From NCBI GenBank assembly GCA_036169595.1, contig CM069768.1, positions 1,007,501 to 1,071,500 on the forward strand: a stretch of 64,000 nt of DNA, given 5' to 3'. Below, piece by piece: positions 1 to 12,624 of the stretch. The first letter of the stretch is position 1. Each line of letters opens with the position of its first letter. This DNA comes from Dictyostelium firmibasis. Its lineage: Eukaryota > Evosea > Eumycetozoa > Dictyosteliales > Dictyosteliaceae. Position numbers and translations under genes: made by a program. The notes below the pieces were generated by a model. It ran no database searches. It was not told the origin of the DNA and saw nothing but the letters and a program-made list of their open reading frames with translations.

Positions 1-2
1 TA

Positions 3-387
3 ATTATTGAATGTAAAGTAATGTTAGATTATAATGGACAAAGTAAATTTGCAGGGTTTGTTAGATTTTCTAGTGAATTAGATGCATCCAAAGCAATCGA
101 AGCAATGAATGGTGTTAGAATTAGTAAAGAGAGTGGTTACCCATTAGTTGTAAAATATGCAGATACAGAACAACAAAAAATAAGTAGAAAACAAAGAAAA
201 ATGCAAACTATATATCAAGAGAAAATTATAGCACCACCAATATTTCCACCACAATTTTTACAAACTACAGTTTTGCCACAAGGCAGTAATAAAATTTCAA
301 ATATAGTTGGTTTTGATCAACTTGATAAACTGGACCATCATCATAATCATCAACAACAAAAACAATCACACCATATTTTAAACGATC

Positions 388-457
<70 letters not shown>

Positions 458-884
458 GCAACAACAACAACAAGAAAATCAACAAGTTTTAATCGACCAT
501 TCTCAACAGCATCATCATTTAATAAATACACAAAATTATTATTCTAACTATGTGGATTATATGTATTTGTCATATCCAGACTATCAAAACCCTACCCATC
601 ATCAATATTATACCACTCAACAAATATATCATCAACCTATTTATTATCCTAATACCAATTATTATACTGATATTCATCATCAAATTCATCCGCAACAGCA
701 ACAACAACAGCAACATATTCAATCACAGTCACAACAACTACAACAACATTTTTCACAACACCAACTATCTCAACAGCAGCAACAACAACAACAACAACAA
801 CATACTTCAGATATTGATGTACCTAATCAATCAATAAGAACTAGTGGTGGAATAAATAAAAATATTTCAAAAAAAAAGAAAAAG

Positions 885-949
<65 letters not shown>

Positions 950-1726
950 GCAACAACAAAATATACAAAATTCAATACAATTTGTATCATCCAATACACC
1001 ATTAAATACATCATCTTCTTCTACTGTAACATCTTTTGGATCACCATCTAATACTTCTATACCCTCACCAACCTCTGAGTCTATATCACCAATACCATAT
1101 AGCAAAAATGCCAATAATAACAATAATGGAATTATAAGTTCGCAACAAACATCTTCAAATAAAAGAAATAAAATTAAAAATTGTAATATAAATGAAGCAA
1201 ATAAAAATCTTTCGAAATTAAATATTAATAATAGGACGACGACGACGACGACGGCGACAACAACAGCATCAATTCCAACAATGACAACGACAAGGTCAAC
1301 GATGACTACTAATACGATAACAAACTCAGCAATACCAATCACTTCTGATACCCTTTTGAATGATGGTTCACCACAAACAAATTTAGAGTGTTTAAATCCA
1401 TTATCAACATCTTCATCATCAATTTCTAGTAATAATGGTGGTAGGAATCATACAAATGATACAAATTTATTTGTATTTCATTTACCACCTTTTGTTGATG
1501 ATACTTATTTATTTCAACTATTTTCCCAATTTGGTAAATTACAATCAGTCAGAGTTATCACTGATAAAGATACTGGCGAAAATAAAGGCTATGGTTTCGT
1601 TAAATTTTATCAAAGTGATGAAGCTTTGAAGTGCCAAAAAGAAATGAATGGGTTTAGAATAGGTTCAAAGTAAATATTACTATTATTATTATTAATTTTT
1701 TTTTTTTTTTTTATTTTCTTACTGAT

Positions 1727-1758
<32 letters not shown>

Positions 1759-1918
1759 CTATAGATTCTTAAAAGTAAAGTTAAAAAATGAAAAAGAAAG
1801 TATAAATCCCAGAAAACCATCAGAACAACCACTAGAACAAGAACAAGAACAACAAACTTTTAATTTACCTGAAAATAATATTGATGGGAATGGAAATGGA
1901 TCTGGAAATTTTGCTTGA
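3..1918 (+). CDS. CELF/Bruno-like RNA-binding protein, 5' end outside window
   Basis: The reading frame is open from the window edge, so the true start lies upstream. It opens inside an RRM (RNP1-like KFAGFVRF at about residue 18). Long CAA-encoded Gln tracts, a His/Tyr/Gln-rich part and a Ser/Thr/Asn-rich linker follow. A second complete RRM starts near codon 487 (LFVFHLPPF, then KGYGFVKF). An intron at 1670-1764 (GTAAAT...CTATAG) joins GSK to FLKVKLKNEKE, the usual end of the last CELF RRM, and translation stops at 1916-1918. Without splicing the last beta strand would be lost. CELF/Bruno proteins bind GU-rich RNA and act in splicing, decay or translation; RRM order and linker length support the family but not an exact orthologue. 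Stop-to-stop distance to the convergent gpgA is about 375 bp. Confidence 0.85.
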
Positions 1919-2292
1919 GATCGAAATAAATTTAGAAAAATTTCAAAAAAAAAAAAAAAAAAAAAAATTTTCAAGTAATTTATTTTTAAATTTCATTTTT
2001 TTTTCAATTTTTTTTTATTTTTTTTTCACACACAAAAATATCGGTAATCAGGCGGTTTATGAGCAAATATTTATTTAATTATTTTTTTATTTTATTTTTC
2101 TCAATGAGACTTTATAGGTGACCGAAAAATTTAACAAAAAAAAAAAAAACATGATAAAAAGATATATTAACAAATTAATTTTTAACTTTTTTTATTATTT
2201 TTGATTTTTGATTTTTTTATTTTTAGAGTTTGTTTATTACTATTTTATTTGTTTAAATTCTATATAATGTACAATGTGTAAGTTGATAATAT

Positions 2293-2680
2293 TTATAACA
2301 CAGAACATCCATTTCCTTTGAGTGGTTTAGTCCATTCGTTTTCACCTGACCAACCTGGGATAAATGGATCACTTGTTTTGGTACAATAATCTTGTAAACT
2401 ATTTTTATTTGAGAAAGAGAGTGAAAAAAAAAAAAATTTTTAAAAAAAAAATAATAATAAAAGTATTGTATTAAGTAAATAAAATTTATAATAATTAAAG
2501 AAAAGAGATATTAGATTAGAATTTTTATTTATTTTAATTTTTTAAAATTTTTTAAAGTTATTATTTTTTTATTTACCTTTCACAGGCTTCAGAAACTTTT
2601 AAGATAGTAGTTGATTTTTCTAATTGAGCTTTTAAGGTTTCATTTTCTTTTAAAACTTTTTTTAATTGTGATTCGGACAT
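2293..2680 (-). CDS. gpgA: G protein gamma subunit, 69 aa
   Basis: Two exons on the minus strand: 2680-2577 and 2398-2293, with an intron at 2576-2399 (GTAAAT...AATAG). The product is 69 aa. It starts MSESQLKKVLKENETLKAQL, an N-terminal coiled coil that pairs with G-beta. It continues through EACESLQDYC and a DPFIPGW segment typical of G-gamma, and ends in the CaaX box CSVL. The final Leu predicts geranylgeranylation and anchoring of the beta-gamma dimer to membrane. As I recall, D. discoideum has a single G-gamma used in cAMP chemotaxis, and this sequence fits it. The ATG is 1431 bp from the divergent kinesin start, so both promoters lie in that interval. Confidence 0.93.
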
Positions 2681-2980
2681 TGTTTAAAATTATTTAATTA
2701 ATAAAGAAAAAAATTTAATAAAAAAAATGTATGTATGATTTAAATTAAATAATTTATATGGGTTTTGGAGTGCGTGTGATTTTATGTGTACAAAGTTGCG
2801 TTTGAAAAAAAAAAAAAAAAAAAAAAATTTAAAAAAAAAAAAATTTAAAAAAAAATGAAAAAAAAAAAAAAATGAAAAAAAAAAAAAAAATAAAAAAAAA
2901 AAAATAAAAAAAATAAAAATAAACCATTTTTGAAGGAGTTAAAAAAAAATCACCTCAAAAAAATCATTTTATTTTTCACA

Positions 2981-3013
<33 letters not shown>

Positions 3014-3059
3014 AAACAATCAAACTTTTTATATGTGATTTTTAAATTTACTACAGTGG

Positions 3060-3091
<32 letters not shown>

Positions 3092-3593
3092 TTTCTTTTC
3101 TTTTAATTTCTTTTTTTTTTTTTTTTTTTATTTTTTTTTTTTTTTTTTTTTTTTTTGTTGTATGGCTTTCAATCAAGGAAATTCAAATAAAAACAAAAAA
3201 AAAATTATAATTATTTTTAACTTTAATTAATTAAGGACTAAATGATCTTTAATTTTTTCATATATTTTTTTATTATTATTTTTGTTATTACTATTTTATT
3301 AAATAATTATAAAACAGTTGGGGGAAGTTTTTAAATCGAACTTGAGAGTCGAATCATGATATTCTAAAAATAGAACCTTTAACCCGCCTTTTTTTCAAAA
3401 AAAAATAAAATAAAAAAATGAAAAAAAAATAAATAATTAAAATATAAAAAATAAATAATTAAAAAATAATAAATAATTAAAATATAAAAAAAAATATATC
3501 TCTACTTAAAATAGAGATATCAAAAAAAAAAAAACAAAAAATTGTCGCCTTGAGAAGAAAAACAAAAAATTATAGGTTTGATTTATAATATAA

Positions 3594-3625
<32 letters not shown>

Positions 3626-3911
3626 AAAAATAATTTTAACAACTTTTATGATAAAATTTTTTAAAAAAAAGTTTTTTTTTCTTTTTTTTTTTTTATTTTT
3701 TTTTTTTTTTTTTTGCATTTTCGTTCAGAGTCTCTTGTATTATAATAAAAATAATAATAATAGTAGATAACCTTATATTCCCCTGCTATTTTACATATCC
3801 AAATAAAACACATATTAAGTAAATCTAAATCTCCAACCAGATTTATAATATATATCTTTTTTTTACATATATATTTTTTTTTTCAAATTTTAAAAATTTT
3901 TCAGATTCGTC

Positions 3912-3954
<43 letters not shown>

Positions 3955-4111
3955 ACAAACATACAAACAAAAAATAACACACATAGTACCTCATTTTTTT
4001 TTATTAAACATAAGTCAAAATTCATGTGTCATAACTATTTAGAAGGATAATACCATTTTTAATTATATTAGTGTGTGGTATCATAATAATTATAAAAAAA
4101 ATAAAAAAAAA
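2681..4111. other. Intergenic region between divergent gpgA and kinesin gene
   Basis: This interval holds mostly A and T homopolymer runs. A less AT-rich patch at about 3318-3390 and another at 3540-3570 have no open frame and fold into no tRNA I can recognise. A short inverted repeat (ATCTCTA...TAGAGAT) lies at about 3497-3520. It presumably carries the promoters of both flanking genes, but I see no distinct binding site. Confidence 0.5.
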
Positions 4112-4711
4112 ATGGAGTCCAACAATTTCTCAACACCAAAACAACCAACAGTAAATTCAACGATTGGTAGTCAATTAAGGTCAAGATCAAATTCATCACC
4201 ATCAACATCATCAATATCGACACCAAGAAATTCTACCATATCATCAACATCATCATCATCATCTATAACTAAGGGATCATTAGTATTCTCAACGATGGAG
4301 AATGCAAAGAAAACTTTGAATATGGATTCATCATCGACACCAATGTCGCAATCATCAAAGAAAAGATTATCAATGAATACATCACTACTACCACCATCAT
4401 CAATTCCCCTACCACCATCACAACAATTAAGTGCAAAAAAGGATCCATCAAAACGTCATTCAACCTCTGTCATATCAACATCTACGACTTCATCACTTGG
4501 TTCAAGACCATCAACTCCTCAACCATATCAAAACACCACAAATACAACCACAAACAATAATAATAATAATAATAGTAATAATAATAATAATAGTATTTCA
4601 TCAATGCTAGAGAGTAATAATTCTGAAATTTTAAGTCAAAATCAAAAAGTTACATTTTCAACATCAAATAATACAGCATTTAGTAATTTATCATCATCAA
4701 CAACAACTACT

Positions 4712-4744
<33 letters not shown>

Positions 4745-7700
4745 CCACTTAGTAATAGTGGTGGTAGTAATCATCACTTAGCAAACTCAAACTCATCAAC
4801 ATCTACACCTTCACCAACAATGTTTATTTCTACAACTTCACCACCACCAGAATTGTCATTAATGGAGGGATTTAACCAACAACAACATAATCATATTAAT
4901 AATCAAAGCACTACTACTACTACTACAACAACTACAACTAATAATACTTTAAATACAAGTAATGGTATTAATAGTAATTTATCACCAAATTCACATTCTA
5001 ATAATAGTCACTTAAATATAAATAGATCATCATCACCATCACCAACACCATCATCAACATCATCATCATCATCAATTAGTGGTAGAAGAACACCAATTCA
5101 AAATTTGAATTCTGGTGGTAATACAACACCAAAAACACAACCATTATTTACCGATAGAGAAGAGAGTATTCAAGCAGTATGTAGATTTAGACCAGAGACA
5201 GCAGCTGAACAAACATTGGGCCCATCAGAGAAACAATTGACAATTGGTGCAGATCAAACAACTATTCATATTACACCAACCTCTTCATCATCTAATTCAA
5301 TGGCACAAGCATTTAAATTCTCAAAAGTTTATCAACCAAATACTTCTCAAGAATTATTTTATAGTGAAGTTGGTAGACCATTAATTGATAATATTATCAA
5401 TGGTTATAATGTTGGTATTATAGCATATGGTCAAACTGGCGCAGGTAAAACTTATACATTGGGATTCTCTGGTGGAGAAGGTAATGATTCATATAATTCC
5501 TACAATAATAGATCTGAACTCTATAGTAATAGTCATTATCTATATGGAAATCAACACCAACAACAGCAACAACCATCGTCATGGGGTATTATGCCAAGAA
5601 TTATGAAAGATTTATTCATTAAACAAGATGAACAACAATCGATGAATTCACCACAACGTATTAAATTCACAACAAAGATATCATATTTAGAGGTTTATAA
5701 GGAGAAGGTTTATGATCTTTTATCAGAGGGCGGTGTAAATGATTTGGAGATTAGAATGGCCGATGGTGGATTTGTAGTACCTGATGCGGTTCAATCACCT
5801 ATTCAAAGTTTTAATGATTTCCTTACACATTTACAATACATTGAAAAGAATAGAAAGATAGCAGAGACAAAAAAGAATATAGCAAGCAGTAGAAGTCATG
5901 CAATTTTTATGGTATCATTATTGAAAGAGGATTTAGAGAATAAAATGACCGTTACATCATTATTGTATTTAGTTGATTTAGCAGGCTCTGAGAGTGCATC
6001 TAAAATTGATGGTACAACCTCAAAGATTGAAGAGACCAAATCCATCAATAAATCATTATATGCATTGGGTGGTGTAATTGAAGATATGTCAAAGAATTCC
6101 AAACATGTTAGATATAGGGATAGCAAATTAACTCAATTGTTACAGCAATGTTTTGGTGGTAATTCAAAGACATGTTTAATTTTGAATTGTTCAAGCTCAA
6201 ATCATGAGTCTGTCATTAGGGAAACTATTCAATCATTGAATTTCGGGCAACGTGCTCAATCCGTTAAAAATAAGCCATTACAAAATGTAGAGGAATCTCA
6301 TTCAGAGTTGAAAATGAAATTACGTGAACTCAATAAAGAGATTGAATTCTACAAGAAATTCATTGAGAAAAATACAAATAGTATTGGTGTCATTGCACCA
6401 TCATCGGTGGCATCATTCATTATACAACTACAAAATTCCTGTGAGGAAATGAAAAGAAAGAATGAACTACTACAAGAGGATTTTGAAAATCTAGAAGAGG
6501 AGATAGCATTAAGAGATGAACATATCAGTAATTTCGCTGATTTCTTTAATCAAAATAAAGATAATGTTTCACGTATATCAATTCTCCAATCAGAATTGGA
6601 CCAATCAAAACAAATAAATCAAGAACAACTTCAAAAGATTGATCAGTACTCTCAAAAGTATCAACTTACCAATGAAGAACTTCAAAAATCATTTGTTCAT
6701 CGTCAACAATTAATTAATGATTTACAAGAATCTAATGAAAGAACTAAAGATTTAGAATTGAAATTAAGAGACGCTCAATTGAATTCAAAATCACAATCTG
6801 ATGAAACTCGTCTAAAGTTAACTAAAACTTTGGAGGAGTTAACCGATAGGGAACAAAGATTAAATACATTGGAATCAAATAAACAAAAATGGAAAACAAA
6901 ATCTAATGAACTTTTACGTCAATCTAAAGAACTTCAAGAACGTTTAAATATTTTACAAAGTCCTTCAACTGATCCAATCAATGAAGAGTCATTAGAGGAG
7001 ATTAAAAAACTAAAATTAAATATATCCTCACTTACAAATCAATATACAGAACGTGAGAAATTCCTTCAAAAAGAAATTGATTTAGCGAGATCAAAAAATA
7101 CTGAACAAACTTTAATTTTAAAAAATTTAAAAAATCAAATAGATACACTAACAAATAAATTGGAAATTCAATTCCCAACAATTGTAAATACTCAACAACA
7201 CCTACTTCAACAATCAACTTCTTCTTCAATCGAAAGTAACCTCATTATATCAATGACAACAATCGAGAATTTATTCGAAAAAATCTGTAAAAATCAAGAG
7301 CAAACAAACACAATCATTAGCACAAACGTTGAATCAATCATGGGTAAATTGGTTGAAATTGATGAAAACGAAGAATTTATTAGAAAAGAAAAAGATAGAG
7401 AGAGGGAAAGATCTGAAAATCTTAAAAATACTTTAGAAGATGCTCAATCAAACTTTTTAAAACAACAAGAAGAAATTAAACAATTCATTGAAACTCAATT
7501 AAAAAATAAAAACTATAATAATAATAATAGTAATATTAGAAATAATAATAATAATAGTAATAATGGCAAATTAAAAAATTCAAAGAAAGTTAATAATAAT
7601 ATTGGAAGCAATATTTGTATAGTAAGTAATTTTATTTTTTAAAAAGTTAATAGAAATAAAATTACTAATTTCTTTTTTTTTTTTTTTTTCAAAAATAGAA

Positions 7701-7824
7701 TATTTTATTCTTTTTAATAATTTTAGTAATTTTATTCTTTTTAATGGTTGGGGTTGGTATAACAATTCAAAATCAAGATTATAACTCTCAGCACAGAAGT
7801 TCTTATTTTTTTAAAACCACCTGA
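4112..7824 (+). CDS. kif9: Central-motor kinesin with C-terminal membrane anchor (Kif9)
   Basis: Exon 1 is 4112-7621, the intron 7622-7698 (GTAAGT...AAATAG) and exon 2 7699-7824, giving 1211 aa. I chose the ATG at 4112 because it follows an A-run; an in-frame ATG at 4073 lacks that context. Residues 1-350 are Ser/Thr/Asn-rich low complexity. The motor spans about 351-725, with GQTGAGKT at 440-447, SSRSH at 592-596 and VDLAGSE at 621-627. A Gln-rich insert follows the P-loop. Coiled coil runs from about 735 to 1140. Exon 2 encodes a roughly 20-residue hydrophobic segment (LFFLIILVILFFLMVGVG) and a short polar tail, so the protein is probably tail-anchored. Published D. discoideum Kif9 is a central-motor kinesin at the nuclear envelope that links nucleus and centrosome, and this architecture fits it. 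The gene converges with rad9, 109 bp away. Confidence 0.85.
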
Positions 7825-7933
7825 AAATAAATAAATAAATAAATAGGCATAAAAAAAAAATAAAATAAAAAAATTATATTGAATTAATTTTAAAATAATT
7901 GTAATAATAAATAAAGATTTTGAAAATACATGT

Positions 7934-9484
7934 TTATTGGTTTTGACTTGTTTGGATATTTTGTTCTTCATTTTCATTTTGGTTGAAACCATTTTCGTCA
8001 TCATCATCATCATCATCAGCTTCTAAGTTAAGACCACGATAGCTAATTACAGGTTTTTTACTATTTGATGTTAGATAACTTGATGTTGATCCCATTGATG
8101 AAGGTGGCATTTGATTGTTATATTGTTGTACATGTGTTTGTATTTGTTGTTGTTGTTGTTGTTGTTGTAGTTGAGAAGTTCTCGAATCGCCAGCATAGTT
8201 CGTGTTAACAGATGGGCTAAGATCGTGATCCATTGGTCCAGTATCCATATCATTATCATACATGTTGTTTTCGTTTGGAGAATATTGTTGTTGATTAGAT
8301 TGCCCTATACTTGGTGATCCTACAGTATTACTATTTCTATATTGTTGAGGTGTATTTCTTATATTCATTGATAATGGTGATGATCCTACAGTATCGCTAT
8401 TTCTATATTGTTGTGGTTGATATTGCTGTTGTTGTTGTTGTTGTTGTTGTTGTTGATATGGTTGTTGTTGTTGATATTGTTGACGATCATCACTTTGTTG
8501 TGAATTATCCTGTAATGTAGCTAAAACGAAATCGACTTCATAAGTTGAACTATATTTTAAATTGATATGAAATGGTAAGCCACCTCTTTCAATAAAGAAT
8601 GTACAAGGATTATTAATTACATCAACATATGCCATGATTGTTTTTAAATCTTTAAAGTTAAATGAAATCTCTTCTCCATCACCATTAAAATCATAATCAT
8701 CGAAATCATTACGATCTAAAATTAATTCTGTATATAAATTCTTTAAACCTCCTAGTGGTAATTATTTAAAAGATATTATTGTGTTAATATATTATAAAAG
8801 CGCGATATAAATGAAAAAAAAAACTTACTTTTATCATCAGTTGAACTTTTAATTAATAAACGATCTCTTTGAAGATTAATTGAAATTTCTTCAGTGTTTG
8901 AAGCAAAGTAATTTAAACATTCAGATATTTGTTTTGGTTTAACAGAGACTCTATAGGGACTATTCTTATTGTAAACAGCACTTTGTAGCTGTGATAGTTC
9001 ATAGTTTATAGAGTAGGTCTTTTGAATACCATTTTTACATAAAAGATAGAATGATATCTTTCCATCTGTATCAATTTTCATTGCACATTTATCAATATTG
9101 CTCAATGAATGAAACATTTGGAAACAAAGTTTAGATTTTGCTTTATATTGTATACCTTCCTCTGATTCTAAATGATAGGAATGAAAAAATGAATTTGAGA
9201 AATGAAATACAACAAATGCTGATTTAGAGTTATTAACTGTTGTAAATTTAATATATTCTTTTCTACCCTCAATATATAAATCATCTCCTATCCTTGAAAT
9301 ACATTGTAAACTTTTTGAAAATTGCTTTTAATTATTTTTTCATAAAAAAAAAAAAAAAAATGTTTTTTTTAAAAAGGATAAGATTAATATTTTTCTTTTT
9401 TTTCTTTTTTATTTTTTTATTTTTTTTATGAAAAAAATAGTACAAAAATACCTTTATATGTCTATTTGCCACAACGAATTGCAT
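7934..9484 (-). CDS. rad9: RAD9, DNA-damage checkpoint clamp subunit
   Basis: Three exons on the minus strand: 9484-9452 (11 codons), 9324-8829 and 8751-7934, giving 448 aa. The start MQFVVANRHIK continues QFSKSLQCISRIGDDLYIEG, which matches the opening of Rad9 proteins (human ..SLSRIGDELYLEP). The first 265 residues are the PCNA-like double domain and end with EVDFVLATLQ, equivalent to the Rad9 end GHFVLATL. The remaining 180 residues are a Gln/Ser/Asp-rich, probably disordered tail, as in other Rad9 proteins, where phosphorylation recruits TopBP1. Rad9 forms the 9-1-1 ring with Rad1 and Hus1, loaded at damaged DNA to activate ATR. The two small 5' exons are needed to complete the first strand of the fold. 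Confidence 0.9.
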
Positions 9485-10096
9485 TTTATCTCTTTTAATT
9501 ATTTGTGTTTAAATTTTTTTTTTTTTTTTGATATTTAATTTGAAAAAATATGGTGTTTTTTTTATTTTTTATTTTTTTTATTTTTTTTTTTTTTTTCAAA
9601 TTACACATTTTTTTTACTTTCTTAGAAAATGATTTTTTCTTAATGAAATTATTATTATTTTAATTATTTTTTTTTTTAAAAAATATTTGTTGGAGGTGTA
9701 TAGCAGATAGTTGTTTTTTTTAAAATATTTATTTCTGTGTTTATTTTATTTGTATTTCTATTTTTTTAGAGTTTTTACAAACAACAATGATTTTTTTAAA
9801 TATTGATGGCATATTAACTTTAAAAAAAGGTATAAAATATACAAAAAAAAAAAAATATAAAAAAAAAAAATAATTATAAAATCTACAGATAAAGATGTAA
9901 AAAAACAAAAAAAAAAAAACAAAAAAATTCAAATTTATAAAACCAATTATGTATTAACATGATCCTATCAATATTTAAAAATTTTAATCAAGTAACACAT
10001 TTGATTTATCATTGTTGTTAATACGTTTTCAAATAATATTTTTATTAATATTTTTATTTTTTATTTTTCATTTTTTTTCTTCTTAAAAGAGGAGAG

Positions 10097-10128
<32 letters not shown>

Positions 10129-10199
10129 TTATAATTTTTAATAAAATTGTGAATAAAAAAAAAAAAGTTTAATATAAACATTATAAAAAAAAAAGAGAG
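9485..10199. other. Intergenic, divergent promoter region of rad9 and a small gene
   Basis: Almost entirely A/T runs with short mixed stretches. No coding frame longer than a few tens of codons looks real. A long A-run at about 10096-10126 precedes the small gene at 10200. Confidence 0.5.
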
Positions 10200-10472
10200 A
10201 TGTCTATATCGAGTATGTTTTATTCCAATACAAAACAAATGGTTTTTAAAAAAATTAATATATATAAATAAATTAAAAAAATTAAAATTAAAATTATAGG
10301 TATTTTAAATAAATTAACATTGAATCAAATTAATTTTGTATCAAATTCAACAATCCAAAATTTGAATAGTCAATATAATTGCAAAACCAATTTAAATTCA
10401 GTTTCGTGTTCAATTTGTAAAAAATTAAAAGATGAAAACTCAAAATCCTTATGGATCTCTACTCGTTTATAA
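10200..10472 (+). CDS. Small two-exon gene, 61 aa, function unknown
   Basis: Exon 1 is only 13 nt (ATG TCT ATA TCG A). It is followed by a consensus donor GTATGT at 10213 and an acceptor ATTATAG ending at 10299; exon 2 is 10300-10472. The spliced frame stays open and encodes 61 aa starting MSISSILNKLTLNQINFV. It holds a C-x2-C pair (SCSICKK) and ends SLWISTRL. Base composition rises sharply above the flanks across exon 2, as expected for coding DNA here. The start resembles the many short MSI/MAIF-type proteins of dictyostelids (hssA and UPF0512-like families, also with a tiny first exon), but similarity beyond the first residues is weak. No signal peptide is seen. Function is not known. Confidence 0.6.
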
Positions 10473-11076
10473 TGGTGACTTTTTTTAAAAAAATTATCAA
10501 TAAAATTTGATTAAATTACATTTATATATATATATATATATATATGAATATATCAACTTTAATTTTTAACTATTATTATTTTAATAATTTTGTTTCAAAA
10601 AGAACACCACTATTATTTTTGTCTCTTATCAATAAAAATAAAAAAATTTAAATGGGAGCCAATGTGTTTTTTTAATTTTTTTTTTTTTTTTTTTTTTTTT
10701 TTATTTTCTATAAAACACACCAACAAATGCACATCAACAAAACAATAAAGAATATAAAAACACAGTGTTGTAATGAAGGGTTTTTAAAAACATCTTTGAT
10801 TTCTTTAAATTCACCTCAACTTTTATACCCAAATCAAAAAAATTCACTTCACAAAATTCTAAAAAACGAAGTGTTTTTTTACTATTTCCAAAAAAAAAAA
10901 AAAAATCATAAATAAAAAAAAACAGTAAAAAAATAAAGAATTTTAAAAAACCTATAAAATCATTTTATAATTCATTATTCATTATTGTAAATAAGTAAAA
11001 TATTTTTTTATAAAAAGATAAACAAATTATTTAAATAATTATAATATTAAAAAAAAAAAAAATAAAAAAAAAAAAA
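10473..11076. other. Intergenic region upstream of the CobW-type gene
   Basis: AT-rich. It contains a (TA)n stretch at about 10523-10543 and T-runs at 10676-10702. An open frame at 10727-10915 is Lys/Asn-rich and does not resemble a conserved protein. Nothing else is supported. Confidence 0.45.
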
Positions 11077-11411
11077 ATGATAAATAAAACTTCAACAAAT
11101 AATAAATCTAAAGAACCAAGAAGAATGAAAAAACATTATTTAAAATCAAATGCTTCCAATTTAAAAAAAACTTTACATAAAATTAAAGTTAAAGGATTCG
11201 AGAAATTACCAGTTTCAGTACTAAGCGGTTTTTTAGGTAGTGGTAAAACTACTTTATTAAATTATATTTTAAATTCAAATCATGGTTTAAAAATTGCTGT
11301 TATTGTTAATGATATGAGTGAGGGTAAGAAAATAGTCTATTATTATTACTATTACTATTATTATTATTTAAATATAAAAAAATGAACCTTTATTTTTTTA
11401 CTAATTTTATC

Positions 11412-11442
<31 letters not shown>

Positions 11443-12624
11443 AATATTGATTCAAAATTAGTATTGGAGAAAGAATTTAAAATTAGTAGAACTAAAGCAA
11501 CAGAAAAACAAGTTGAAGCAGTTGTTGAAATGTCAAATGGATGTATTTGTTGTACTATGAGAGAGGATTTATTGGTTGAAGTAACTAAATTGGCTAAAGA
11601 GAAAAGATTTGATTATTTAATTATTGAGTCTAGTGGAATTTCTGAACCATTACCAATTGCAGAGACATTTACATTTGAAATCCAAGGTAGTATTGAAAAT
11701 TTAAAAGATTATACTAAATTGGATACAATGGCGACAGTAGTTGATTGTTCAACATGGTTAGAACAATATCAATCTGGTGAGAGTTTAAAAGATAAAGAGA
11801 TGCAAGCCACAGATGAAGATGAACGTTCATTAGTTGATTTATTATTGGATCAAGTTGAATTCTCCAATGTTATTCTATTGAATAAATGTGATTTAGTATC
11901 CAATGAAAAGGTGAACACAATCGAAGGATTAATTAGACATATTAATCCAGATGCTCGTTTAATTAGATCAACAAATTCAATTGTACCATTGAATGAGATA
12001 TTGAATACTGGTTTATTTAATTTCAATAAAGCAAGTGAACATCCAGGTTGGTTAAAAGAGTTAAGAGGTACACACATACCTGAAACCATTGAATACGGTA
12101 TCAAAAGTTTTATATACAAAGCAAGAAGACCATTCAACTCTGAGAGATTGAGTAATGTAATCGAAAAAGGGTCAACTGTTTTCGGTGGCGTTTTACGTTC
12201 AAAAGGTTTTTCTTGGATTGCATCAACTCCTGAATTAATTGGTATGTGGAATTTGGCTGGCATTCAAATGACAATCTTAAACTACGGTTATTGGTTAGCT
12301 GATCTAAAACCTCATGAATATCCTAATTTAGATCTTCAAAAAGAAATAAAAAAGAATTGGTCAGAACCATTTGGTGATAGAAGACAAGAACTGGTTTTCA
12401 TTGGTAATACAATGAATCAATCATTAATAGAATCAGAACTAAATAGTTGTTTATTAACCGACGCTGAATTATTATTAGGTAAAGATGTTTGGAGAACTTG
12501 GATTGATCCAATTCAATTAGATGAAGAGGACGAATTAGAAATGAATATTGATGAAGATGAAGATGAAGATGAGGATGATAAAAAACAAGATACAAAACGT
12601 TATAATCAAAATAAACGTTTATAA
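11077..12624 (+). CDS. CobW/G3E-family GTPase, putative metallochaperone
   Basis: Exon 1 is 11077-11323, the intron 11324-11440, whose 3' half is an unbroken A-run up to the acceptor AG, and exon 2 11441-12624; 476 aa. The P-loop [12 protein letters not shown] begins at residue 51, and NDMSEVNID spans the splice joint. The metal-binding GCICC signature has Cys at 117, 119 and 120, followed by the base-recognition motif NKCD. The C-terminal CobW domain holds [12 protein letters not shown] and LTDAELLLG, then an Asp/Glu-rich tail. G3E P-loop GTPases deliver Zn, Co or Ni to target enzymes. The GDRRQE..FIG ending places it in the larger COG0523 type shared with bacteria, fungi and plants rather than the short ZNG1 form. 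The metal and client cannot be read from the sequence. Confidence 0.9.

Noticed and set aside
3318-3390. tRNA- or ncRNA-like less AT-rich patch
   Set aside because: No cloverleaf, no A/B boxes in proper spacing and no upstream DUSE element that I could find.
10727-10915. 62-codon plus frame upstream of the CobW gene
   Set aside because: Composition is no better than the flanks, it ends in a Lys run from poly-A, and it has no resemblance to any family.
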